Assembly (NCBI GenBank): GCA_041628615.1
Contig: JBFKOW010000045.1
Span: forward strand, 1 to 20,883
DNA from: JAMWZF01 sp041628615
Lineage (GTDB): Bacteria; Pseudomonadota; Alphaproteobacteria; Rhodobacterales; Rhodobacteraceae
DNA length: 20,883 nucleotides
Direction: 5' to 3'
The position numbers and the translations under genes were made by a program. A model generated the notes under the pieces. It saw nothing but the letters and a program-made list of their open reading frames with translations. It had not been told where the DNA came from and made no database searches. Every line of letters starts with the position of its first letter. The stretch's first letter is position 1. Below, piece by piece: positions 5,733 to 13,573 of the stretch.

Positions 5733-8700
5733 TCACGCCTCGGGAATCAGGACTTCCCGCTTGCCGACGTGGTTGGCCGGGCTCACCACGCCCTCGTCCT
5801 CCATCTGCTCCACCAGCCGGGCGGCCTTGTTGTAACCGATGGCCAGCTTGCGCTGGATGTAGGAGGTCGAGCACTTGCGGTCCTTCGCCACGATCGCCAC
5901 CGCCTGGTCGTAGAGCGCGTCGTCGCCGTCGGTGTTGCCGCCGAGGCCGAGAACCGCGTCGATGGTGTCGGCCTTCTCGTCCTCCGGTCCCTCGACCACG
6001 CCGGACTGGTAGTCCGGCGGTCCGAAGCCCTTGAGGAAGGTGACGATCTCCTCGACTTCCTCGTCGCTGACGAAGGGGCCGTGAACGCGGGTGATCTTGG
6101 CGCCGCCGGCCATGTAGAGCATGTCGCCCTGGCCCAGAAGCTGTTCGGCCCCCTGTTCGCCGAGGATCGTGCGGCTGTCGACCTTGGACGTGACCTGGAA
6201 ACTGATCCGGGTCGGGAAGTTGGCCTTGATGGTGCCGGTGATGACGTCCACCGAAGGGCGCTGCGTCGCCATGATGATGTGGATGCCGCTGGCCCGCGCC
6301 ATCTGCGCCAGCCGCTGGATGCAGGCCTCGATCTCCTTGCCGGCGACCATCATCAGGTCGGCCATCTCGTCGACGATCACCACGATGTAGGGCAGCAGCT
6401 CGGGGGCGAATTGCTCGGTCTCGAACACCGGATCGCCGGTCTCGTCGTCAAAGCCGGTCTGCACCGTGCGGCTGAACATCTCGCCCTTGGCGAGCGCGTC
6501 GCGGACCCGGCCGTTGTAGCCCTCGATGTTGCGGACGCCCATCTTGGACATCTTGCGGTAGCGGTCCTCCATCTCGCCCACGGTCCATTTCAGGGCCACG
6601 ACCGCCTTCTTCGGGTCGGTGACGACCGGCGACAGGAGGTGCGGAATCCCGTCATAGACACTGAGTTCGAGCATCTTCGGGTCGATCATGATGAGCCGGC
6701 ATTCCTCCGGCGTCAGCTTGTAGAGCAGCGACAGGATCATCGTGTTGATCGCCACCGACTTGCCCGACCCGGTGGTCCCGGCGATCAGCAGGTGGGGCAT
6801 CTTGGCGAGGTTGGCGATCACCGGGTCGCCGCCGATGTCCTTGCCCAGCGCCAGCGGCAGGCGCTGGTTGCCGTCGCCGAAATCGCGGTGGGACAGCATT
6901 TCGCGCAGCACCACCATCTCGCGTTTCTCGTTGGGCAATTCGATGCCGATCACGCTGCGCCCCGGCACGGTCGAGACCCGGGCCGACAGCGCCGACATCG
7001 AGCGGGCGATGTCGTCGGCCAGCCCGATCACCCGGCTGGCCTTGAGCCCCGGTGCGGGTTCCAGTTCGTACATCGTGACCACGGGGCCGGGCCGGACGCT
7101 GACGATCTCGCCCTTGACGCCGTAGTCGTCGAGCACGGTCTCCAGCATCCGGGCGTTCTCTTCCAGCGCCTCGTCGCTGAGATGGTGACGCTCGACCCGG
7201 TCGGGGCTGGCGAGCAGCGACAGCGGCGGCGTCTCGTAGACCGGGGCCTGCGGATCGTCGAACTGCAGCGCGGGCTGGGCCTCGGCCACCGCCTGCCGCG
7301 ACGGGACGGGCCGGGGCTGCGGCGCGTGGACCACTTTCCGGTGCAGCGGGCCGTCGGGACGGGCATGGATCGGGCGGTTGGTCGGCACCGGAATCTGCGG
7401 CGGCAGGCCGGGACGGGCGGCCGGGGCGGCGGTTTCGTGCGACTGCGCCGCGTCGTCATCGAGATCCGTGCGGGGTGCGGGGGCGGGCGGCATCGCCCGC
7501 AGCGCCGCCTGGGACACCCGCGCCATCATCGCGGATTCGTCGGCCGGGGCCGCGGTCAGCGGCGGCTCGGCGCGCAGTCCGCCCTGACCGGGCAGGATCA
7601 TCGGGTCGGGCCCCTTGCGGCGGCCGGCGACGGCGGCGGCGATCGCCGACCGGGCGCCGGTCTCGCCCGCCGGCGGGCGGCCGAGGCGGGCCATGATCGC
7701 GTCCGAGATCTTGGCCCGGACCCGGTCCTGATCTGCCGGCGGCACCGGGCCGGAGGCGGTTCCCGCCTCGACCAGCTCCGGCTCGGGCATCGGATCGTGG
7801 CCCCGGCGCAGGAACGACAGCAGGCCCCCGCGGCCCTCCGCGCCCGCCGGCATGTGGGCGGCGGCGTATCCGGGATGGTCCGCTTCGATCAGCAGGTCGG
7901 CGTCCTCGGGCTCCGCGGTTGCCGCGGCGCGCCGGGCACGGATCACCGCGGCGACGCGGGCCGCGTCGGTGGGATGCGGCACGGCGCGGCGGGCGGCCTC
8001 TTCGGCGGCGGCCTCGGCGCGGTCGCGCCGGACCTCGGCGCGCTTCTCCGCGATGGCCGAGGCCATCCCGCGGGTCGCGCGCATCGACGCCCCGGCGCCG
8101 CGCCCCATAAGCCGCAGCGTCTGCGCGTAGAGAACCACCAGCCCCAGCGCGAGGAAGCGCAGGCCGTTGCGGATCTCGGCCCAGGTGAATCCGAGCACGA
8201 AGGCCCCGAGCGCCGCCACCGCAAGGCCGGTGACGATCGACAGCATCTTGACCCCGAACGCGGCCTTCAGCGGCACGAGGGTCAGCATGACCGAGGCGGC
8301 GGTGTCGCCGAACAGGCCGCCGAGGCCGAAGGTCTGTTCCCAGTTCGGGCCCGGCGTCAGGGTCGCGGCGTACAGCGACACCAGCGCAACGGCGATCGGC
8401 GCGAAGATCAGCCTGCCGAGAGCCCGCTCCTGGCCGCGATGCAGTGCCAGCCGGACACCCCAGGCGAACAGCAGGACCGCCACCGCCCAACCTCCGGCGC
8501 CGATGATCATCACCGTCGCTGCCGCCACGATCGCGCCCCCGCGGCCCAGCCAGTTCTGCACCGGCGCGTCCGAGGCCGCCATCCACGACGGGTCGGCCGG
8601 CGTGTAGGACCACAGCAGCCCCGCCATCGCCATGCCGACCGCGACCAGCGCAAGACCAAGCAGTTCCTTGCCGCGCCGTTCCAGCGCCGCCTGCGTGGTG

Positions 8701-8741
8701 CTGTCGAACAGGGGGTCACGACCGCGGGTTGGATACGCCAT
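5733..8741 (-). CDS. ftsK: DNA translocase FtsK
   Basis: 1002 residues. Four or five hydrophobic segments lie in the first 205 residues (for example LLGLALVAVGMAMAGLLW and GLRFLALGLVVLYAQTL) and anchor the protein at the septum. A charged, Ala/Pro-rich linker follows to about 500. The RecA-like motor carries Walker A GTTGSGKS (about 653-660) and Walker B VVIVDEMADLM (about 784-794), with the MATQRPSVDVITG segment after it. The last 65 or so residues form the winged-helix gamma domain (CSTSYIQRKLAIGYNKAARLVEQMEDEGVVSP) that reads polarity sequences and contacts XerD. FtsK couples division to chromosome-terminus clearing and dimer resolution. ATG 8741 is chosen: it lies 5 bases after the stop of the upstream aminotransferase, with AAGGGA 10 nt before it, inside that gene's end, suggesting translational coupling. 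Confidence 0.96.
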   Translation of the reverse strand: MAYPTRGRDPLFDSTTQAALERRGKELLGLALVAVGMAMAGLLWSYTPADPSWMAASDAPVQNWLGRGGAIVAAATVMIIGAGGWAVAVLLFAWGVRLALHRGQERALGRLIFAPIAVALVSLYAATLTPGPNWEQTFGLGGLFGDTAASVMLTLVPLKAAFGVKMLSIVTGLAVAALGAFVLGFTWAEIRNGLRFLALGLVVLYAQTLRLMGRGAGASMRATRGMASAIAEKRAEVRRDRAEAAAEEAARRAVPHPTDAARVAAVIRARRAAATAEPEDADLLIEADHPGYAAAHMPAGAEGRGGLLSFLRRGHDPMPEPELVEAGTASGPVPPADQDRVRAKISDAIMARLGRPPAGETGARSAIAAAVAGRRKGPDPMILPGQGGLRAEPPLTAAPADESAMMARVSQAALRAMPPAPAPRTDLDDDAAQSHETAAPAARPGLPPQIPVPTNRPIHARPDGPLHRKVVHAPQPRPVPSRQAVAEAQPALQFDDPQAPVYETPPLSLLASPDRVERHHLSDEALEENARMLETVLDDYGVKGEIVSVRPGPVVTMYELEPAPGLKASRVIGLADDIARSMSALSARVSTVPGRSVIGIELPNEKREMVVLREMLSHRDFGDGNQRLPLALGKDIGGDPVIANLAKMPHLLIAGTTGSGKSVAINTMILSLLYKLTPEECRLIMIDPKMLELSVYDGIPHLLSPVVTDPKKAVVALKWTVGEMEDRYRKMSKMGVRNIEGYNGRVRDALAKGEMFSRTVQTGFDDETGDPVFETEQFAPELLPYIVVIVDEMADLMMVAGKEIEACIQRLAQMARASGIHIIMATQRPSVDVITGTIKANFPTRISFQVTSKVDSRTILGEQGAEQLLGQGDMLYMAGGAKITRVHGPFVSDEEVEEIVTFLKGFGPPDYQSGVVEGPEDEKADTIDAVLGLGGNTDGDDALYDQAVAIVAKDRKCSTSYIQRKLAIGYNKAARLVEQMEDEGVVSPANHVGKREVLIPEA

Positions 8742-8746
8742 ACTGT

Positions 8747-9934
8747 CTACGTCCCTTCGCTGTAGAGGCAATCGCGCAGCGCCGTGAGCCCGCGCTGCAC
8801 CTCTTGTGTCGGGGCCACCAGGGCGACCCGGATGAAGCCTCGGCCGGGGTTTCCGGCCTCGGTGTCTCGGCTCAGGTAGGCGCCGGGCAGGACCCGGACG
8901 CCGGTTTCACGCCACGCTTTCAACGCCGCCGCTTCTCCGTCCTCGACCGGCAACCACAGGAAGAACCCCGCGGCGGGGCTCAGATACCCGGATAAGTTGT
9001 CGAAAATCGCGTCGGCAACGGCATACTTCTCGGCATAAAGCGCGCGATTCTGTGTCACGTGGGCGTCGTCGGCCCAGGCCCGGGCGGCCACCGCCTGCAG
9101 CGGCAGGGGCAGCGGCGCGCCGGCATAGGCCCGCAATTGCCGCATCCGGCGGATGCTCTCGGGGCCGCCGGCGACGAAGCCCGACCGCAGCCCCGGCAGG
9201 TTCGACCGCTTCGACAGCGAATGGAAGGCCACGACGCGCTCGGGGTCGGCGCCGGCCGCCGCGGCGGCGGCAAGGATCCCCGGCGGCGGCGCGCCGCGGT
9301 AGATCTCGGCATAGCATTCGTCGGCGAGAATCCGGAAATCGTGCCGCTCCGCCAGCGCCAGCAGGTCGCGCCAGTAGCTCTCGTCGGCCACCGCGCCCTG
9401 CGGGTTGGCGGGTGAACAGACATAGCACAGGGCGGTGCGGTCCAGAACCTCCGGCGGCAGCGCGGCGTAGTCCGGCAGGTGGCCGGTCCCGGCGGTCGCC
9501 GGGACATAGACCGGCTCGGCCACCACCGACGCGGCGGCCACCGCGTAGACCTGGTAGAACGGGTTCGGGGTCAGCACCACCGGGCGTTTGCCGCCCTTGG
9601 TTTCGGGGCAAAGCGCCATCGCGGCGTTGTAGAGCCCCTCGCGGGTGCCGTTCAGCACCATCAGCCGGTCATGCGGCAGGCTCACGCCGTAGCGGCGGCC
9701 GATCCAGCCGGCGATGGCGTCCAGCAATTCGGGCGTGCCCTCGTTCACCGGGTAGCGGCCGAACCCCTCCAGCGCCCCGGCGAGAACCTCGCCGACCCAG
9801 TCCGGGAACGGGTGCCGCGGCTCGCCGATCGACATGGCAAGGGGCGGCCCGCCCGGCTCATGGGCGTCGAGCAGGCTCCGCAGACGCGGAAACGCGTAGG
9901 GCGGCAGGTTCGAAAACCGCTCGGGAAACACCAT
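8747..9934 (-). CDS. Class I/II PLP-dependent aminotransferase, DapC-like
   Basis: 395 residues of fold-type I aminotransferase. Key sites are NGTREGLYNAA (95-105), CSPANPQGAV (173-182), Asp205 in LADECYAEIY, the PLP-binding Lys242 in HSLSKRSNLPGLRSGF, and a C-terminal Arg-containing GRGFIRVAL block. The SKRSNLPGLRSGFVAG stretch resembles N-succinyldiaminopimelate aminotransferase (DapC), which makes the lysine and peptidoglycan precursor N-succinyl-LL-diaminopimelate. That would fit its position directly ahead of ftsK, but substrate specificity cannot be read from sequence alone. GAGG lies 5 nt before the ATG, and a good promoter lies upstream. Its stop is 5 bases before the ftsK start, so the two are surely cotranscribed. 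Cytoplasmic. Confidence 0.87.
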   Translation of the reverse strand: MVFPERFSNLPPYAFPRLRSLLDAHEPGGPPLAMSIGEPRHPFPDWVGEVLAGALEGFGRYPVNEGTPELLDAIAGWIGRRYGVSLPHDRLMVLNGTREGLYNAAMALCPETKGGKRPVVLTPNPFYQVYAVAAASVVAEPVYVPATAGTGHLPDYAALPPEVLDRTALCYVCSPANPQGAVADESYWRDLLALAERHDFRILADECYAEIYRGAPPPGILAAAAAAGADPERVVAFHSLSKRSNLPGLRSGFVAGGPESIRRMRQLRAYAGAPLPLPLQAVAARAWADDAHVTQNRALYAEKYAVADAIFDNLSGYLSPAAGFFLWLPVEDGEAAALKAWRETGVRVLPGAYLSRDTEAGNPGRGFIRVALVAPTQEVQRGLTALRDCLYSEGT

Positions 9935-9977
9935 GTCTGCCTCGGTTGCGGGATCGTTCGCGTCCCGCTTCGCGCCG

Positions 9978-10007
9978 AAAATAGACCGCGGCCCGGCGAC
10001 CTGTCCA
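9978..10007 (-). promoter_or_regulatory. Promoter of the aminotransferase-ftsK operon
   Basis: Read on the minus strand: TGGACA (10007-10002), an 18-bp spacer, then TATTTT (9983-9978). Five of six and four of six bases match sigma70 consensus, and the AT-rich -10 stands out in GC-rich DNA. Transcription would start near 9971, giving a leader of about 36 nt to the aminotransferase ATG. Confidence 0.5.
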
Positions 10008-10063
10008 GAAAAACGGCAGGAATTTCCGGGGCCGGCGCAGGGCGTTGTGGCTTTTCGGTCCGG

Positions 10064-11392
10064 TCAGGCCAGCGCCGCCTCGGCCGCCGCGCCCAGCCGC
10101 AACAGCCGGGCCTCGGCGAAGGGCGCGGCGTTGAGCAGGATGCCGCAGGACGGCACCCCGGTCGGCAGCGCCAGCGAACACAGGCCCATCAGGTTGGCCA
10201 GCCGGGTGTTGCGCAGGGTGGCGAGGTTCGCCGCCCGGTAATACGCGTCGTCCGACAGCAGCCGGTCGACCCGCGGCGGCATCAGCGGCGCGGCCGGGCA
10301 CAGCACCGCGTCGTAGCCCGCGGTGAAGGCCGCATATTCGGCTCTGATCCGGCGCAACTCGGTCCATCCGTCGATGTAGTCGGCGGCGGTTACGTCGGCC
10401 CCGGCGGACACCCGCTCGTGGATGTGGTGGAACATCAGGCCGCCCTTGTCGGCGACCGCGCCGCGCCAATGGGCCCAGGCGTCGGCGGTGTAGAGCGGCC
10501 CGGCCAGGTCGTAGGCCGCGGCCAGCGGCGCCCAGTCGGCACTCTCGATCCGGGCCCCGGCGGCGGCCAGCCGGTCCAGCGCCGAGCCGAAGGCGGCGGC
10601 GGGGGCGGCCTCGAGTTCGGCCATCACCACCGTCCCGATGACGAGAAACCGGGTTCCCTCCAGCGTCGCGCCGCGCAGGTCCGGGGCCTCCCGCCCCTGC
10701 AGAACCCCCAGCATCAGAGCCGCATCCTGCACCGTCCGGGTCAGCGGCCCGGTGGTGTCGAAGGTCCGGCACAGCGGCACCACGCCGTCCTCGGGCAGCA
10801 GGCCGTGGGTGGTCTTGAGCCCGACGATGTCGTTCCACGCCGCCGGGATGCGGACCGACCCGCCGGTATCGGTGCCCACCGTCGCGGCGGCCAGCCCGAA
10901 GGCCACCGACAGCGCCGAGCCCGAGGACGACCCGCCGGGCACCAGGTCCGGGTCGTGCCGGTTGGGTGGCGTCGCGGTCACCGGGTTCAGGCCAAGGCCG
11001 GAAAACGCGATCTCGGACAGGTGGGTCTTGCCCAGGCAGACGAGGCCCTGCGCGGTCGCGGTGCGCAGCACCGCGGCGTCGGTGTCGGGCACCCGGCCGG
11101 CGCACATCGCGGTGCCGGCCTCGGTCGCCGTGCCGGCGGAGTCGAACAGGTCCTTCCAGCTCACCGGGACGCCGTCCAGCTGCGACAGCCGGCGGCCCGC
11201 CGCGGCGCGGGCGGCGGCGGCGGCGGCCTCGGCCCGGGCGCGGTCGGGGGTCAGCCGGGCATAGATCCGGCCAGCGTCGGGATGGGCCTCGATGGCGGCG
11301 AGGAAGGTCTCGGTCAGGGCCACCGGATCGATCTCGCCCGCGCCGATGCCGCGGCCCAGATCCGCCGCGCTCATCCACCGCCAGTCGTCCAT
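10064..11392 (-). CDS. Amidase-signature family hydrolase
   Basis: 442 residues. The full Ser-cisSer-Lys triad of the amidase signature family is present: Lys80 in GVPVSWKDLF, cis-Ser155 in VPGGSSSGSA and nucleophile Ser179 in GTDTGGSVRIPA. The 24-residue spacing between the two serines is the same as I count in fatty acid amide hydrolase. Such enzymes hydrolyse carboxylic amides; GatA belongs to the same family, but no gatB or gatC is nearby, so a stand-alone amidase is likelier. ATG 11392 is chosen because AGGAGG lies 8 nt before it and MDDWRWMSAADL is the normal N-terminal helix; longer in-frame versions reach into the divergent promoter region. It has no signal peptide. It diverges from the UbiH-like gene with 88 bp between, and 129 bp containing the ftsK-operon promoter follow its stop. 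Confidence 0.92.
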   Translation of the reverse strand: MDDWRWMSAADLGRGIGAGEIDPVALTETFLAAIEAHPDAGRIYARLTPDRARAEAAAAAARAAAGRRLSQLDGVPVSWKDLFDSAGTATEAGTAMCAGRVPDTDAAVLRTATAQGLVCLGKTHLSEIAFSGLGLNPVTATPPNRHDPDLVPGGSSSGSALSVAFGLAAATVGTDTGGSVRIPAAWNDIVGLKTTHGLLPEDGVVPLCRTFDTTGPLTRTVQDAALMLGVLQGREAPDLRGATLEGTRFLVIGTVVMAELEAAPAAAFGSALDRLAAAGARIESADWAPLAAAYDLAGPLYTADAWAHWRGAVADKGGLMFHHIHERVSAGADVTAADYIDGWTELRRIRAEYAAFTAGYDAVLCPAAPLMPPRVDRLLSDDAYYRAANLATLRNTRLANLMGLCSLALPTGVPSCGILLNAAPFAEARLLRLGAAAEAALA

Positions 11393-11423
11393 GCCGCCGC
11401 CCTCCTGTTCCCGGATCGGCGGG

Positions 11424-11452
11424 ACGGTAGCGGCCAGACAGCGCATGGACAA
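11424..11452 (-). promoter_or_regulatory. Weak candidate promoter of the amidase gene
   Basis: On the minus strand TTGTCC (11452-11447) is followed after 17 bp by TACCGT (11429-11424). Matches are four and three of six. Position, about 32 bp ahead of the start codon, is suitable. The 88-bp gap must also hold the divergent promoter of the FAD hydroxylase. Confidence 0.28.
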
Positions 11453-11480
11453 TCCCGGGCCGCGGCCCATAGTCCGGGCC

Positions 11481-12689
11481 ATGACGCAGAAGGTTCTCAT
11501 CACCGGTGGCGGGCTCGCCGGCGGCACGCTGGCGGTGGCGCTGGGCCGCGCCGGGTTCGCCGTGACCCTGATCGACCGGCAGCGGGCCGGGGTCCAGACC
11601 GATCCCGCCTTCGACGGCCGGGCCTACGCGCTGGCGCTGGCGTCGCAGCGGCTGTTGTCGAACATCGGCATCTGGGACGCGGTCGGGGCCGAGGCGCAGC
11701 CGATCCTCGGCATCAAGGTCAGCGACGGCCGCGCCGGCGAGGGGCCGCTGGGCCCGTTCCACCTCGCCTTCGAGGCGGCCGAGATCGAGGAGGGGCCGAT
11801 GGGCTTCCTGCTCGAGGACCGGCACCTGCGCCGGGCGCTGCCCGGGGCGCTGGCGGCGGCCGGAGTGACACACGTGGAGGGCGCCGAGGTCACCGGCCAG
11901 CAGGTCACCGGCAACGGGGTGCAGGTCGCGCTGGCCGATGGCCGCATCGAGGAGGCGGCGCTGCTGGTCGGCTGCGACGGGCGGCAGAGCGGCACCGCGA
12001 CCCGGGCCGGGATCGGCCGCATGGGCTGGGGCTACGGCCAGGCCGCGGTGGTCTGCGCGGTCGAGCACGCGGCCGACCACCTTGGCGTCGCGCACCAGTT
12101 CTTCATGCCGTCCGGGCCGCTGGCGATCCTGCCGCTGCCCGGGCGAAGGTCGTCGATCGTCTGGTCCGAAACCGAAGCCCGCGCCGCCGAGCTGATGGCG
12201 CTGGACGACGCCGCCTTCCTCGACGCGCTGCGGCCCGCCTTCGGCAGCTTCCTCGGCGACATCGCGCTGGCCGGGGCGCGCTACAGCTACCCGCTCGGCC
12301 TTACCCTGGCGCACCGCTTCGTGGCCGAGAGGGTCGCGCTGGCGGGGGACGCGGCGCACGGGGTGCACCCGATCGCCGGCCAGGGGCTCAACGCCGGGCT
12401 GCGCGACATCGGCGCGCTGACCGACGTTCTGACCGAGGCCCGGCGGCGCGGCGAGGACATCGGCAGCGGCGCGGTGCTGGCCCGTTACGAACGCTGGCGG
12501 CGGTTCGATACGGCGACGCTCGCGCTTGCCACCGACGGGTTCAACCGGCTGTTCTCGAACGACAATCCGCTCTTGCGCGGGATCCGGGACCTGGGTCTCG
12601 GCGCGGTCAACGCGATGCCGGCGCTGCGCCGGGCGTTCATCCGCGAGGCGGCGGGACTGACCGGCGACCTGCCCGAGCTGATGCGCTGA
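11481..12689 (+). CDS. UbiH/UbiF/COQ6-family FAD-dependent hydroxylase (ubiquinone biosynthesis)
   Basis: 402 residues, full length. The Rossmann FAD site VLITGGGLAGGTLAVALGRAG is at 5-25, ending in the acidic LID. The DG motif LLVGCDGRQSGTAT is at 161-174. The GD motif that binds the FAD ribityl and pyrophosphate, ERVALAGDAAHGVHPIAGQG, is at 283-302, and NAGLRDIGAL completes the family signature. These flavoenzymes hydroxylate the benzoquinol ring during ubiquinone synthesis using O2 and NAD(P)H. Alphaproteobacteria use UbiH-, UbiF-, UbiL- and UbiM-like variants with different ring positions, so I do not assign one. ATG 11481 puts the FAD strand right at the N-terminus. There is no clear RBS, so translation could be weak or leaderless. 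It converges on the Trm112-like gene with 15 bases between stops. Confidence 0.9.
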   Translation: MTQKVLITGGGLAGGTLAVALGRAGFAVTLIDRQRAGVQTDPAFDGRAYALALASQRLLSNIGIWDAVGAEAQPILGIKVSDGRAGEGPLGPFHLAFEAAEIEEGPMGFLLEDRHLRRALPGALAAAGVTHVEGAEVTGQQVTGNGVQVALADGRIEEAALLVGCDGRQSGTATRAGIGRMGWGYGQAAVVCAVEHAADHLGVAHQFFMPSGPLAILPLPGRRSSIVWSETEARAAELMALDDAAFLDALRPAFGSFLGDIALAGARYSYPLGLTLAHRFVAERVALAGDAAHGVHPIAGQGLNAGLRDIGALTDVLTEARRRGEDIGSGAVLARYERWRRFDTATLALATDGFNRLFSNDNPLLRGIRDLGLGAVNAMPALRRAFIREAAGLTGDLPELMR

Positions 12690-12704
12690 CCACGGCCGGG
12701 CCCG

Positions 12705-12905
12705 TCAGTCCAGTTGCCGGGCCTCGTCGATCAGCATCACCGGGATGCCGTTGCGGATCGGGTAGGCGAGGTGGGCGGCCTTGCTGACGAGTTCCTGCGC
12801 CTCGGCGTCGTAGGTGAGCGGCGCGTGGGTCTGCGGGCAGACCAGCGCCTCGAGCATCCGGCGGTCGAAGGCCGGGCGCGGGGCCGCTCCGGATGCCTCC
12901 GTCAT
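12705..12905 (-). CDS. Trm112-like (UPF0434) small protein
   Basis: 66 residues. The family pattern is clear: RRMLEALVCPQTHAPL near the start, then QELVSKAAHLAYPIRNGIPVML. In archaea and eukaryotes Trm112 is an obligate partner that activates several methyltransferases of tRNA, rRNA and release factor; the bacterial role is less well defined. The typical CPxC zinc cysteines are reduced to CPQT and the later Cys is Ser, so this version probably does not bind zinc. The ATG at 12905 overlaps the TGA of the LON-domain gene as ATGA, a sign of translational coupling. Confidence 0.88.
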   Translation of the reverse strand: MTEASGAAPRPAFDRRMLEALVCPQTHAPLTYDAEAQELVSKAAHLAYPIRNGIPVMLIDEARQLD

Positions 12906-13546
12906 TGCATCATCTCCTCGCCGGTGCCGCCGCGCAGGGCGAACTCGATCAGGGTGACGAGGGTCTCGCGCCGGGTGGCGAGCGACGGGGCCTCCAGCAG
13001 CGCCTGCTTGTCCTCGGGTTCGAAGGGGCAGAGCATCGACAGGGAATTGATGAGCAGTTCCGGCTCGGCTTCCTTCAGGCTGTCCCAGTCGGTGGACAGG
13101 CCCTGTTCGTCGAAATACCGGCCGAGGGTTTCGAGAAAGGCCCCGCGGTCGAAGGCCGGATCGGACTCGACCGGGCCGAGATCGCGGTCGAAGCCGGTCC
13201 AGGTCACCTTGCAGCGGCGATACGGTGTGAAGCCCTCGACCTCCTCGGTGACGCGGAACCGGGACTGGCCCGACAGCGTGATCATGTAGCGGCCGTCCTC
13301 GGTCTCGGAGAACGCCGTCAGCCGGCCGGCACAGCCGATCCGGTAGAGGGTCCCCTTGCCGGCGGGACCGCTCTCCATCGGCTGGATCATCCCGATCAGC
13401 CGCTCCCGCGTCTTCAGCGTGTCGTCGAGCATGGCGAGGTAGCGGGGCTCGAAGATGTGCAGCGGCAGCCGGGCGCGCGGCAGAAGCAGCGCCCCGGGCA
13501 AGGGGAAGACCGGGATGGTATCCGGCAGATCCGACGCTTGCATCAT
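12902..13546 (-). CDS. LON peptidase substrate-binding-domain protein
   Basis: 214 residues consisting of the N-terminal (LAN) domain of Lon protease without ATPase or protease parts. The family opening is plain: TIPVFPLPGALLLPRARLPLHIFEPRYLAML (about 10-40), later GRYMITLSGQSRFRV. Stand-alone proteins of this type are widespread; a role in binding unfolded substrates is inferred from the domain, not shown. ATG 13546 (with another at 13543) matches the normal N-terminus. However, a TTG at 13555 has GGGGA 6 nt ahead, better spaced than anything before the ATGs, so a start 3 codons longer is possible. It lies 27 bases after the YbbN-like gene and overlaps the Trm112-like gene by 4 bases. Confidence 0.9.
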   Translation of the reverse strand: MMQASDLPDTIPVFPLPGALLLPRARLPLHIFEPRYLAMLDDTLKTRERLIGMIQPMESGPAGKGTLYRIGCAGRLTAFSETEDGRYMITLSGQSRFRVTEEVEGFTPYRRCKVTWTGFDRDLGPVESDPAFDRGAFLETLGRYFDEQGLSTDWDSLKEAEPELLINSLSMLCPFEPEDKQALLEAPSLATRRETLVTLIEFALRGGTGEEMMQ

Positions 13547-13573
13547 GACCGGCAAGGTAGGTCCCCGCCGTTG

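Noticed and set aside
5769..8765. 998-codon open frame antisense to ftsK
   Set aside because: A GC-skew shadow of ftsK. Its composition (rich in His, Arg, Gly, Asp, Val) has no domain pattern, while the minus strand encodes a complete FtsK.
9479..12787. 1102-codon plus-strand open frame across the aminotransferase, amidase and hydroxylase region
   Set aside because: It runs antisense to two real genes and out of frame with a third. The translation is low-complexity Arg/Gly/Ala with no motifs.
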